From NCBI GenBank assembly GCA_024276675.1, contig JAJRWT010000027.1:186001-250000 (forward strand): 64,000 bases of DNA, in the 5' to 3' direction. The stretch's first letter is position 1. Each line of letters opens with the position of its first letter. This stretch comes from Myxococcota bacterium. Its GTDB lineage: Bacteria; Myxococcota_A; UBA796; JAFGLY01. The notes under the pieces were generated by a model that did not search any database, had not been told where the DNA came from, and saw nothing but the letters and a program-made list of their open reading frames with translations. Positions 18,285-27,017 of the stretch are shown piece after piece. The translations under genes and the position numbers were made by a program.

Positions 18285-18923
18285 ATGAACAGGACATTGT
18301 CAAACACGTCGCTGGCGCTTCTGTTTCCTGTTTTTCTGCCGGCGTGCTCATACTCCGAGACGACAACGATTGCTTCATGCGACGTGACCATCGGGGGAAT
18401 CAAACCCCAGGAAGCCTACACCGGAGATTCAGCAGTACTTTCGGGTCGGCTGTTCACTGATGCCTACGACACCGCCGTATATGTCGGAACCCACCGGGCA
18501 ACCGTGCTGGAGGTGAACCGCTACGAATGTGGCGAATGCGATGATTGCCTCGATGAGAACTCTTGCAATCCGTGCGATGACTGCGACACCTGTGATCCCT
18601 ACTGCAAGGCCTGTGTGGAGTTGGTCTTCTTCGATGTCCCGTACATGAACTCTGGTGAGACTACCGTAAGGCTCTTCAACAGGCACGGTGAAAGCAACTG
18701 GCTCGACTTTATTGTACGCGAGGAAGTCAGTATATCGGAAACAGGACAGCCTGATTCCGCAGGTTACGAAACCGCCATCCCCGATTCCGGCCAGGAATCT
18801 GGCAACCCCGCACACGACGACACTTCCGCCCTCGATTCCGCTAGACCGGAGACAGCAAACTCGGACACATCCACGGTGGACACGGGCATTCGGGACACCA
18901 GTCATCCAGACACAGATCGTTGA
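18285..18923 (+). CDS. Lipoprotein with IPT/TIG-like domain and Cys-rich insert
   Basis: This encodes 212 residues. The signal peptide ends in LPAC (Cys21). Residues about 30-145 read as one immunoglobulin-like IPT/TIG domain (GDSAVLSGRLF, then TTVRLFNRHGESNWLDFIV). In its middle lies an insert with nine cysteines in about 32 residues, spaced C-x2-C-x2-C-x5-C-x2-C-x2-C-x2-C-x3-C-x2-C and interspersed with Asp/Glu. The C-terminal 60 residues are a Asp/Ser/Thr linker with repeated DT/DS pairs. The insert could be disulfide-knotted or bind metal. It follows the PBP1A gene by 63 bases. I do not know the family. Confidence 0.7.
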   Translation: MNRTLSNTSLALLFPVFLPACSYSETTTIASCDVTIGGIKPQEAYTGDSAVLSGRLFTDAYDTAVYVGTHRATVLEVNRYECGECDDCLDENSCNPCDDCDTCDPYCKACVELVFFDVPYMNSGETTVRLFNRHGESNWLDFIVREEVSISETGQPDSAGYETAIPDSGQESGNPAHDDTSALDSARPETANSDTSTVDTGIRDTSHPDTDR

Positions 18924-19170
18924 ACCCGCCCCACCTACTGGTAGTTTGAACAACACGGCCCAACAGGGCGATATTCAGATACTCCGCTAATAGAAAGGGC
19001 AACCCTGGCCCCATACCCGCCGGCAACGCCTGAGTACATCCCGGTGCCACCCAAACATGTAGGGGCTTTCCTGCATGCCTACTGATGGAAACTCTCGCAC
19101 CGCCCACTCACACCGCGGCATGCTGTTTTCTTGACAGACGAATTACCAACGCCGGAAAGACTGACAGGCC

Positions 19171-19464
19171 TTACTTGAGAATACGAGCCCTGAGGTTCTT
19201 CCCCGGGCGGAAGAATGGGAAAGTCCTTGCCGGGATTTCGATCTTCGCCTGCGTGGATGGGTTGGTTCCTACCCTGGAGGCACGTTCCTTTGTGTAGAAG
19301 GTACCGAATCCTGGGATCGTGACCTTGCCGCCATCCTCGAGCACCGTTGGAATGATGCCACGACCTGGACGCGAATCGAAAAGCGCGTTGATGACCTCCA
19401 TGGCTTTGACCTGAGTGAGATTCGTTTCCTGAGCCAAGGCGGCGGCCAGCGTCTTCTTGTTCAT
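19171..19464 (-). CDS. HU-family DNA-binding protein
   Basis: This encodes 97 residues. It shows the HU helix pair (MNKKTLAAALAQ, TQVKAMEVINALFDS), the strand GKVTIPGFGTFYTKER and the C-terminal arm NPSTQAKIEIPARTFPFFRPGKNLR, the HU/IHF signature with the DNA-intercalating Pro in NPST. A GAGGAG lies six bases before the ATG. A short insert (RPGRGIIPTVL) between helix 2 and strand 1 makes it slightly longer than E. coli HU. It bends and compacts DNA as a dimer. Confidence 0.95.
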   Translation of the reverse strand: MNKKTLAAALAQETNLTQVKAMEVINALFDSRPGRGIIPTVLEDGGKVTIPGFGTFYTKERASRVGTNPSTQAKIEIPARTFPFFRPGKNLRARILK

Positions 19465-20010
19465 ATGGGGCTCCTCAAATGTAGATCAGGTGGACGGAAG
19501 AATGTGACACAGCGGGAGTCACGGTTGATGGTACTTTTCTAACGCAAACTGCTCTGTGGAAACAAGCCCGACAAGTGCATTTTTTTTACAGTGGAGAATA
19601 GTGTGGCAGCCTGAAGCGGACCATTGGCCCGCACCACTCCATGACGGTAGTCATAACAGGCTTTTTGCCTTGTTGACATCCGGGATTTCTTTTCTTTTCC
19701 ACGAAAGCGGTCCATCTCCGCCCCCTCCCGGAGGAATACGAAGAAGTTTCGCCAGACTTCTCCAACGGCGCGCGCTTCAGAAAATGCCAGGTGGCTACGA
19801 TGTGACGAGTACGAATCGAGGCGGTGTCGCGGTAATGGCGTGGATCTCCAGGAGCACATGCACGACTCAGATGCCGTTTCAAACAACGCCGCAGTGTGCT
19901 AACTTGCTGAGCGCGAGTTCGCCGGAGTCGTCCAGGTGCTTCATCTGATGGCCTCCCCGAAACGTGCTCAAGGCAACATCCGGACCGTGGATCCAGATAC
20001 CGGGGGGCTG
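19465..20010. other. 546-base divergent intergenic region
   Basis: This holds the control regions of the HU gene (minus) and the large lipoprotein (plus). ORFs in it have no family features. One dyad is visible: AACAGGC (19655-19661), five T, then GCCTTGTT (19667-19674), a stem with a one-base bulge. I cannot assign it to a regulator. No RNA family is recognised. Confidence 0.4.
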
Positions 20011-22038
20011 ATGAACAAGAAAGCAGGCAGGTTCTTTTTGTACTTGTCGACACTGGCACTACTCGTTTCCTCGGGCTGTTCAGGTCCTGCTCTCCGGGGA
20101 TCATGGTGGGATCAACTCGTTCCAGACAGTCCCTGCTACCGGGTTGACCTTTCTGACGGCATCTCCGAAGAAACGACCGATGAGCTACGTGACCTCTACG
20201 ACTGTGTGAACCAGGGAAACCTGGAGCCATTGAGGGTGATCGTGGACTCCATGGATCAACCCAGCAGAACAGGCGACCCGCTGGGGCTGGACCTGGCGGC
20301 GGTTTACAACCACCTCCCCGAGACCGGTTTTGGGCTGGTATTTTTGTTGGATGCCGCTGTTGGGTTGCTGGACTCCCCCGAAGATCCACTAATCCGCCTT
20401 GCAGAACTGTCTGTAGAACTCATCTACGCGGAAAGTTATGCATCGGTGTCCCAGGCTGGTCCATCCACCAATCCTGAAGACTTGAAAGAAGGAGTACTGC
20501 AACCAGCCCTGGAGTTGTTGAATCCGCTTTCCACGGCCATTCTCGACAACGATATGACCCTATTTCCCTTGGTCGCCGACGCCGTGGAAGGCCAGATCTC
20601 GCACGACATCCTCTACGCCGCACGGGCAGCGGCATCAACAGATTCCGGCCTGCTGGCGGATTTCACCACGCGGTTCCCCTCCCTGCTCGGTGATGCTCTT
20701 GAACGATCCACGGATATTTCCAACGACCACTGGTCTCTTGCCTCCGGAAACTCCATACGAGACTTCGTCCAGGTTCTGGTCTCAAGCACCTCCGACGGCT
20801 CCACCATACTTGAGACTGCCATTCAGCCTCTCTGGAAAATACTGTCGGACTCCGTGGTACTATCCGGCACCGAAGAACTCCTTCGCGAAAGTTACATCTC
20901 CGGAAGTCTTGCCAGCGTCCCATCTCAACTCTTGATCTTGGCCGACGAAGATATCTACGGAGACCACCTGGACCCTGAAGACGACTCGGCCTTGCAGAGT
21001 CTCATACGATTGCTCGAAACTGCCAACCAGCAGGTGAGTTGCTCGGTCACGGTATTTGGCATCGAGATCATCCAGGTTGACATTTCCGACAACCTCTCCG
21101 TCTGGCTGTTGGAGATCCTGGCCCAACAGGATCCGGACACCATATCCCAAGGTCTCGAGCTGGCCGGGACCACTTTGGAATGGACCCTTTTTCTTGACAT
21201 GCTTGAAACCCTGGCTGGAGCCTGCAACCTGGATGAGTCCCAGTTGGTGGCTGACATCCCTTCCCTGGCACGCCTGGTGGATCCCGAGGTGGGAGACCTG
21301 CTCGTCTTCCTCTTGAACTACCTTCAGGTGCTACACCCCAGCGACGATGTCAACCTGATTCCTGAACTTGTTGAACTTCTCTCCGTAGTCGAGACCCTGG
21401 GCTTGACCCAACCCTTGGAAGAACTCATTCGCGATCTGGCTGACGGACGCCTCGTTTCCCTGCTGCTGAACACACTTCCCGTTTTGCTGGATCCCTGGAG
21501 CCAAGAATCATGGTGCGCAGATTCCGCGGATTCTTGCAATGATGAAATCTGGGTGGGCTATCCGGATGATGCCTTTCCTGCCTCGGCCTCGCCACCGGAC
21601 ATGGCCAGCCTCGTGGACCTGGTTGGAGAACTGCTGACGCCCGATCTGACAGAATTGACACCACTGGAAAGTCTCATGCCATACCTGCAGATCGTGGCCG
21701 ACAATGCCTCCACATGGCAAGCCGTCGAAAACCTTGGAGACCTGCTAAATCAATCCGACGCAAAGATCCTGGATTCTCCAGATGTGCTGGTTGCCTTGAT
21801 GGAACTGGACCCAGACCTGGAAACACTTGAAACCATGGCGATTTTGCTACGTGATGATGATTTGATGCTGCCCATCATGCGCATGACAGAGAACGAATCT
21901 CTGGCAGAGGCCATAGCGTTCACCGACACCACCCAGGAAGGACCCCTTCCCTTTGCTTCCAGGTTGGTTATTGACGGAACTTTGTCATCGCTCCTTCTTA
22001 CCATTGAACTGGTTCTCCAACTCCTGGAAGAGGTATAG
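20011..22038 (+). CDS. Large helical lipoprotein of unknown function
   Basis: This encodes 675 residues from the ATG at 20011, chosen because MNKKAGRFFLYLSTLALLVSSGC is a clean lipoprotein signal (lipobox SSGC). Upstream in-frame codons are not signal-like. The mature protein is acidic, leucine-rich and built of short amphipathic helices, resembling helical-repeat proteins; two cysteine-containing loops (WCADSADSCND) occur late. No enzymatic motif is seen. It is followed after two bases by the phosphoribosyltransferase gene, so they may share a transcript, but a functional link is unclear. Confidence 0.75.
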   Translation: MNKKAGRFFLYLSTLALLVSSGCSGPALRGSWWDQLVPDSPCYRVDLSDGISEETTDELRDLYDCVNQGNLEPLRVIVDSMDQPSRTGDPLGLDLAAVYNHLPETGFGLVFLLDAAVGLLDSPEDPLIRLAELSVELIYAESYASVSQAGPSTNPEDLKEGVLQPALELLNPLSTAILDNDMTLFPLVADAVEGQISHDILYAARAAASTDSGLLADFTTRFPSLLGDALERSTDISNDHWSLASGNSIRDFVQVLVSSTSDGSTILETAIQPLWKILSDSVVLSGTEELLRESYISGSLASVPSQLLILADEDIYGDHLDPEDDSALQSLIRLLETANQQVSCSVTVFGIEIIQVDISDNLSVWLLEILAQQDPDTISQGLELAGTTLEWTLFLDMLETLAGACNLDESQLVADIPSLARLVDPEVGDLLVFLLNYLQVLHPSDDVNLIPELVELLSVVETLGLTQPLEELIRDLADGRLVSLLLNTLPVLLDPWSQESWCADSADSCNDEIWVGYPDDAFPASASPPDMASLVDLVGELLTPDLTELTPLESLMPYLQIVADNASTWQAVENLGDLLNQSDAKILDSPDVLVALMELDPDLETLETMAILLRDDDLMLPIMRMTENESLAEAIAFTDTTQEGPLPFASRLVIDGTLSSLLLTIELVLQLLEEV

Positions 22039-22040
22039 GC

Positions 22041-22865
22041 GTGAACACGACCGTGCAGGATATTCAGCAATCCCGATGCCATGATGTCCGTGGAATTCAA
22101 CACCACTACGGCAATCGTGTCTTCATTCACTCCCATCCCTACCCTCTTTCCCTTCTTGCCCGCCTCTGCTCCCCAGGTACGGTACAGCCTCTATTCACCC
22201 GGCTCCTGTCCTCCTTGTACGATTACCTGCTGGTGCAAATCGTCAATCTGGAACTTCAGAGCACCTATACCGAGAGCGAGACCCGTATGATAACTTCCAA
22301 TCCCCAGGCCGTGATACGAGGCCCCAGAATCGATCCCGGGCAACCTGTGGTGACGGTCGATATCGCTCGTGCCGGAATGCTCCCCTCCCACCGTTTCTTT
22401 CAGGGTCTGCACCTGCTCCTGGATGCCACTTCCATCCGCCAGGACCATGTTTTCATGAACCGTGCCGTTGATGACAACGGTCACGTGAAAGGGGTCAACA
22501 TGAGCGGATCGAAAATAGGTGGGCCGGTATCAGGTCGCACCATTCTCGTTCCCGATCCCATGGGCGCAACCGGCAGCAGCATGTTGGCCACATGGAAACT
22601 CTTCCAGGACCAGCCAGGCGGGCCACCTGCACGATTCATCGCGGCCAACCTAATCGTTACACCTGAATACCTGCGCCATCTACTTCACCGGATCCCCGAT
22701 ATCCACATCCACTGTATACGCCTGGATCGGGGTCTTTCTCCACCAGATGTGCTGGCAACAACTCCGGGAAAGGAATGGGAAAGGGAGAGGGGCTTGAACG
22801 ACGCCGACTACATCGTCCCCGGAGGAGGTGGCTTCGGAGAACTCATGAACAACGCACTGGAGTAG
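22041..22865 (+). CDS. Uracil phosphoribosyltransferase-like protein
   Basis: This encodes 274 residues from a GTG. The PRPP-binding loop is present as VPDPMGATGSSM, matching UPRT (DPMLATGGS), preceded by VVTVDIARAGMLPS, which corresponds to the UPRT strand with RAGL. The C-terminus has the RGLNDADYIVPGGGGFGE region, where UPRT has PGLGDAGDR. It would salvage uracil to UMP. It is longer than usual UPRT (about 210) by an N-terminal part and diverged at the uracil loop, so a different base is possible. hpt follows five bases later, which supports a salvage role. Confidence 0.75.
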   Translation: MNTTVQDIQQSRCHDVRGIQHHYGNRVFIHSHPYPLSLLARLCSPGTVQPLFTRLLSSLYDYLLVQIVNLELQSTYTESETRMITSNPQAVIRGPRIDPGQPVVTVDIARAGMLPSHRFFQGLHLLLDATSIRQDHVFMNRAVDDNGHVKGVNMSGSKIGGPVSGRTILVPDPMGATGSSMLATWKLFQDQPGGPPARFIAANLIVTPEYLRHLLHRIPDIHIHCIRLDRGLSPPDVLATTPGKEWERERGLNDADYIVPGGGGFGELMNNALE

Positions 22866-22870
22866 CAACA

Positions 22871-23395
22871 ATGTCGGAGGAACACCTGGTTACCCTTATT
22901 TCGGAGGAACAGATACGAAGACGGATAGCCGAGTTGGCCACCGAAATCCGCGATGATCTGGGCAATGGCGTGATAACCTGCATAGGCCTGCTAAAGGGTT
23001 CCTTCATCTTCCTTTCGGACCTCGTCAGGGCCATGGGGGGGCCGCTGCGCTGCGAGTTCCTGGACGTTGTGGCATACCACGGAGGCACCAGGAGTTCCGG
23101 AGCCGTGAGGATCACTGCAGACCTGCGCCACCCCATAGAAGGTCAGGACTGTTTGTTGGTTGTCGATGTCATCGACACGGCGAGGACAGTCGCTTACTTG
23201 AAACGTTTGCTGGAGGTGCGTTCTCCTCGCTCCATGAAGGTCTGTACGCTCCTGGACAAACCATCAGGGCACGAAACTCCATTGGAAATCGCCTATAAGG
23301 GCTTCACCATAGCTGACAACTTCGTGGTGGGCTACGGTCTGGACCTGAACGAGATCTACCGCAACCTTCCCTACATCGCGACCTACTCACCCTGA
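22871..23395 (+). CDS. hpt: Hypoxanthine phosphoribosyltransferase
   Basis: This encodes 174 residues, the normal length, from the ATG at 22871. It has CIGLLKGSFIFLSDLVRAM, the flexible loop with RSSGAVRI, the PRPP motif LLVVDVIDTARTVAYL (classically VEDIIDTGxT, here with Ala for Gly), and the C-terminal FVVGYGLDLNEIYRNLPYIA that closes over the purine. It converts hypoxanthine or guanine plus PRPP into the nucleotide. It lies between the upp-like gene and ridA with spacings of 5 and 8 bases, so it is part of one operon. Confidence 0.92.
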   Translation: MSEEHLVTLISEEQIRRRIAELATEIRDDLGNGVITCIGLLKGSFIFLSDLVRAMGGPLRCEFLDVVAYHGGTRSSGAVRITADLRHPIEGQDCLLVVDVIDTARTVAYLKRLLEVRSPRSMKVCTLLDKPSGHETPLEIAYKGFTIADNFVVGYGLDLNEIYRNLPYIATYSP

Positions 23396-23403
23396 TCAGT
23401 CCA

Positions 23404-23796
23404 ATGCGTACTATCTCAACGCCTGACGCACCCAAGGCCATTGGCCCCTATAGCCAGGCCGTCTCCCATGGCTCGCTGGTATTCTGTTCAGGACAGATCG
23501 GGCTCGAGCCCCACTCGGGAACTCTGCTGGCCAACGACGTCCAGGGCCAGACCCGCCAGGTCATGAAGAACATTGAAGCAGTTCTCCAAGAGGCCGGAAC
23601 CGGCCTGGAAAACATAGTGAAGACCACCATCTACCTGGCCAATATGGCGGACTTTCCAGTAGTAAATGCGGTATACGCCGAGTACTTCAGTAAGGACAAT
23701 CCACCCGCACGAGCAACAGTGGCCGTGACAGGATTGCCTCTGGGGGCCCTGGTGGAAATCGATTGCATTGCAGTGGTCGACTGCCGAGGCAGGTAA
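23404..23796 (+). CDS. ridA: RidA family reactive imine deaminase
   Basis: This encodes 130 residues matching RidA/YjgF: AIGPYSQAV near the N-terminus, SGQIGLEP, the catalytic arginine in PPARATVAVTGLPLGALVEIDCIA. It hydrolyses enamine/imine intermediates released by PLP enzymes and protects against 2-aminoacrylate. It is the last gene of the lipoprotein-upp-hpt-ridA run; a structured element follows. Confidence 0.96.
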   Translation: MRTISTPDAPKAIGPYSQAVSHGSLVFCSGQIGLEPHSGTLLANDVQGQTRQVMKNIEAVLQEAGTGLENIVKTTIYLANMADFPVVNAVYAEYFSKDNPPARATVAVTGLPLGALVEIDCIAVVDCRGR

Positions 23797-23818
23797 TCTG
23801 TCAACCGCCACAAAAAAC

Positions 23819-23864
23819 TGCCTGGCAGTTCGGCTTTCAGCCGACTACCTTCCGCGGCCAGGCA
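23819..23864. terminator. Branched hairpin between convergent ridA and rnd
   Basis: TGCCTGGC (23819-23826) pairs perfectly with GCCAGGCA (23857-23864). Inside it 23828-23834 pairs with 23840-23845, with one bulged base. It fills the 80-base gap between two convergent genes. There is no clear T-run on the plus side (A-rich upstream at 23812-23816 gives a T-run for the minus reading), so it could terminate minus-strand transcription of rnd. Confidence 0.45.
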
Positions 23865-23876
23865 CCAGGTCCGCCG

Positions 23877-25076
23877 TCAGCCATGGCGTCTACGTTTCCG
23901 GGTTGTCTTCGTGGAAACACTACGCATTCGCAGAGCTTCTCCTACGATCCGGACGACTTCGTCACCAAAGGTGGCAAGCTGCCATTTTCTGATGCCCGGA
24001 ACATCGGACAACTCCTCGATGGTGGTGGGAGTCTTTTTTGCGATCTCGCGCAGCAGGGCGTTGTTGGGGAGAAAGACGGCACTCATGCCTTCTTGGGCTG
24101 TTTTTTTCTTTCGCCATTGCTTCAAGTTTTCCGCAACCCACTGTGATCCGGCATTGTTGTTTTTTGGTTTTTTCCTTCGAGTTGGCGGGGAAGGTAGCGG
24201 TCTGTCGTCTCGTAATCCTTGCTCCACAGCTTTGAGCAAGGCCCTTCCATGAATACGTCGCATGGGGGAGTTGGGGCGCATCAACCTGTCAAGAGCATTG
24301 TTGCTGGTGGGCGCATTCCTGGCGATGTCGACCATTACCGAATCGGGAATTACCTTGAACACGGGCCGGTTGAGCCTCCTGGCCACGGCCTCACGGTATT
24401 CGTACAGATGCCAGAGGATATGCTGCCCCCGGGGTTCCAGGAGGCTTGATCCCCGCAGTCTCAAGAAATCACCGGGCTCGTTGGCCTTGCCAGTCCACTC
24501 CCTGTTTTCCATGAGCATGGATTCCTCGAGCACGGCATCAAGCCATCCTGAACGTTCCAAGCGCCTGATCAAAACTTCACGCAAGGGAATAAGCCAATGT
24601 GTATCGTTCCGGGCGTACTCCAGGTGCTCTTCCCGTAGAGGCCTCATGGACCAATCGTGACGCTGGTACTTCTTTTCAAGAGAAAAGCCGAAGACCTCAT
24701 GGACCAGGTCTCCAAGCCCGATACGAGGAATCTCAAGAAACCTGGCGGCCATCATGGTATCGAACAGTCCCCGTATTCGAAAGCCGAAATCCCTTTTCAG
24801 GCACACGATATCGTAGTCTGCGCCGTGGAGAACCTTCACCTGCAGGGGGTTCTCCAGAATTGGCGCAAGCGAAGACAAGTCACTGATTTTTAGCGGATCT
24901 ACGATAATATCCCTTTTTGTATCGGAGAGTTGAATGAGACAGACACGTTCCTTGTAATGGTAGAACGAATCCGACTCGGTATCCAGGGCAATTACCGCCT
25001 GCTGGGACAGTGACTCGGCGATCTGTTCAAGTGACTCGGTATCTTCCACAACGACAAGAGGAAACTCTCCATCCAT
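23877..25076 (-). CDS. rnd: Ribonuclease D (DEDD exonuclease with HRDC domain)
   Basis: This encodes 399 residues from the ATG at 25076, which has an AGG six bases upstream; a GTG at 25118 adds 14 residues. The DEDD exonuclease motifs are visible: ALDTESD, LHGADYDIVCLKRDFG, and YARNDTHWL carrying the last acidic residue. HRDC-like segments follow (about 205-280 and near the C-terminus, IEELSDVPGIRKWQLATFGDEV). A Lys/Arg-rich tail ends the protein. It trims tRNA and other RNA 3' ends. Confidence 0.9.
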   Translation of the reverse strand: MDGEFPLVVVEDTESLEQIAESLSQQAVIALDTESDSFYHYKERVCLIQLSDTKRDIIVDPLKISDLSSLAPILENPLQVKVLHGADYDIVCLKRDFGFRIRGLFDTMMAARFLEIPRIGLGDLVHEVFGFSLEKKYQRHDWSMRPLREEHLEYARNDTHWLIPLREVLIRRLERSGWLDAVLEESMLMENREWTGKANEPGDFLRLRGSSLLEPRGQHILWHLYEYREAVARRLNRPVFKVIPDSVMVDIARNAPTSNNALDRLMRPNSPMRRIHGRALLKAVEQGLRDDRPLPSPPTRRKKPKNNNAGSQWVAENLKQWRKKKTAQEGMSAVFLPNNALLREIAKKTPTTIEELSDVPGIRKWQLATFGDEVVRIVGEALRMRSVSTKTTRKRRRHG

Positions 25077-25276
25077 ACAAAGCCTCGTTTCGGCCAACTC
25101 CCCCAACCCACTCCACACCGCGTATTCGCACTGGCACGCATTCTGCTACTGGCATCTGCAATAACCGAAAGTCGTCCGCAACTCAATGTGTGTACATCGC
25201 ATTTGCAGTCCTCGCGAAATCACCTGCCTCCCCCAGCGACAGAATACCGCTACACCGCAGCTCCTAGGTTTTTCGG

Positions 25277-27016
25277 ATGAAGCGCATTCTCATCCCAGCC
25301 ATCTTTAGCGTCGGTCCCGCGCTGCTTCTTCGTGATAGCCTGAAAGCATACCTCTTCCCTGGACAAGCAATGGGCGAAGCCTGGGGCCACCTTTTTGTCG
25401 CGGGGCAGGTGGGTCGATGGCTGAGCGGAGATGCCAGTTTTGCCAGGGCGGATCTCCTGAACTTTCCGGGAGGCCAACCCTTCTGGCCAACGGACCCCGT
25501 CATTCAACTGCTTCAAGCCACTATCAGGCTATCTCTGGGAGCGACGGTATGGGCAGATGCAGCCGCCATGACCATGGTCATCGGTATCTTGTTTTTCCTG
25601 GCTGGGCTTGCAACCTGGCACCTGGCACGAATCCTTGGGGCCGGCAACATTCCAGCGTTAGGGGCGGGCCTTCTCGTCCAACTGCACCCCTATATTCTGC
25701 AAAACGCCAACGACAGCGTCGTGGAGGTACTGGCCATCGGCCCTGCCGCGCTCCTCCTGGCCGAGATGGTCAATTACTGGAGGCATTCTTGTGCATTGTC
25801 GGCGACAAGATTGTTTCTGGCATCTCTTGTGCTGGCCGGTTCCAGTCCCTACTTCGCCGTGTACACAATGCTGGGAATGTTCATTGCCCTCCCTTTCCTG
25901 CTCTACCATTATCCTCTTTCAAGGCGCTACTTTCTATTCCTGGTCGTCATTGTCGGATATGGCGCCATGGCTACACCAATCGTCCTGACGGAATCGGGCG
26001 AGCACGGACGTCTGGGAGCGACCTGGCAGGGTGGCGGATACCAACCGACTCCCCACCGCTACGTAAAACTTGCCACTACGATTTCCGAGCCCCAAAAACT
26101 CATCATGGGCGGGCCATCGCAAGAACGCTCAAACGCCCAGCCCCATCACAGGAACACTTTCCCGCCGACTGCTCAAACCGAACTATATCGGTTCCTGGTA
26201 CGTTTTCCCGGAGGAATCGCATGTGCCTTGAGCCTCTTGGCTGGTCTTGCGCCCCGAAGAAGCCGACCCTGGGCTCTCCTTGGATCCTTGTTCCTCGTGG
26301 GTGGCCCGGGGCCAACACTCGCGGCCAGGGCGCTCCATCTTGGAGAGGGGCCGGGCTTCGTACCTTTGCAAGAGGTTCTTTCAGTTTTCCCACTGACCAC
26401 GACCATGGGGAACCACCAACGCATGGTCATGGCCTACGCCCTCCTTGCCGCCATCTCCGGTGCATTGGTCTTCCGAAACGGGAACAAAACTGCGATGCTC
26501 CTCCCACTGGCGGCAGTACTCAATGCGCTCACGTTCAACCCCCAATTCCGCGTGGCCTCCAGCAGCATTCATGTAGATCAAAGGCTCATGGACTTCATAA
26601 GCGGCCCAGTGATCACGTTTCCCAACGGCGAAGCTCCGCTGTGGAACCAGGGTTCCCCCTCCAAGCTGAGCTTGTACCTGGCTACCCGACATGGGCAACC
26701 TGTCTCCGGAGACTTCGGCAGGGGCCACCGGCCTTCCGACCTGCTCTTGACTACCTGGCTGTCCCTGGAATCCGGCCTCCCCGTATCCGACCGCCTGCTG
26801 TCGGAGCTGAACCAGAAACTCCCTAGCCCCAGGGCCATCAAAGAACAAATGCTCGTCCTGGGCTACCGATATCTGCTGGTCCTGGACGAGTACCTGACAG
26901 AATCGCAACAGCATGTGATCCACGAGACGACCAGCAAACTCTGCGGGCCACCCTTGGCCAGTTCTGCGTGGGCCAGTGTCTACGACCTGCAGGGCCTGGA
27001 TTTGAAAAAAAAATAA
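25277..27016 (+). CDS. Polytopic membrane protein of unknown function
   Basis: This encodes 579 residues with roughly ten to twelve hydrophobic helices up to about residue 420 and a soluble C-terminal part of 150 residues. The layout recalls bacterial GT-C or YfhO-like glycosyltransferase relatives: an early soluble loop with NFPGGQPFWPTDPV after the first membrane segment, then closely spaced helices. No catalytic motif can be named with certainty. Its TAA lies one base from the end of the convergent lipoprotein gene, with no room for a terminator. Confidence 0.65.
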   Translation: MKRILIPAIFSVGPALLLRDSLKAYLFPGQAMGEAWGHLFVAGQVGRWLSGDASFARADLLNFPGGQPFWPTDPVIQLLQATIRLSLGATVWADAAAMTMVIGILFFLAGLATWHLARILGAGNIPALGAGLLVQLHPYILQNANDSVVEVLAIGPAALLLAEMVNYWRHSCALSATRLFLASLVLAGSSPYFAVYTMLGMFIALPFLLYHYPLSRRYFLFLVVIVGYGAMATPIVLTESGEHGRLGATWQGGGYQPTPHRYVKLATTISEPQKLIMGGPSQERSNAQPHHRNTFPPTAQTELYRFLVRFPGGIACALSLLAGLAPRRSRPWALLGSLFLVGGPGPTLAARALHLGEGPGFVPLQEVLSVFPLTTTMGNHQRMVMAYALLAAISGALVFRNGNKTAMLLPLAAVLNALTFNPQFRVASSSIHVDQRLMDFISGPVITFPNGEAPLWNQGSPSKLSLYLATRHGQPVSGDFGRGHRPSDLLLTTWLSLESGLPVSDRLLSELNQKLPSPRAIKEQMLVLGYRYLLVLDEYLTESQQHVIHETTSKLCGPPLASSAWASVYDLQGLDLKKK

Positions 27017-27017
27017 A

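Noticed and set aside
19586..20389. A 267-residue minus-strand ORF
   Set aside because: It is rich in Arg, Pro and Ser without pattern, overlaps the start of a real lipoprotein gene and lacks a ribosome site.
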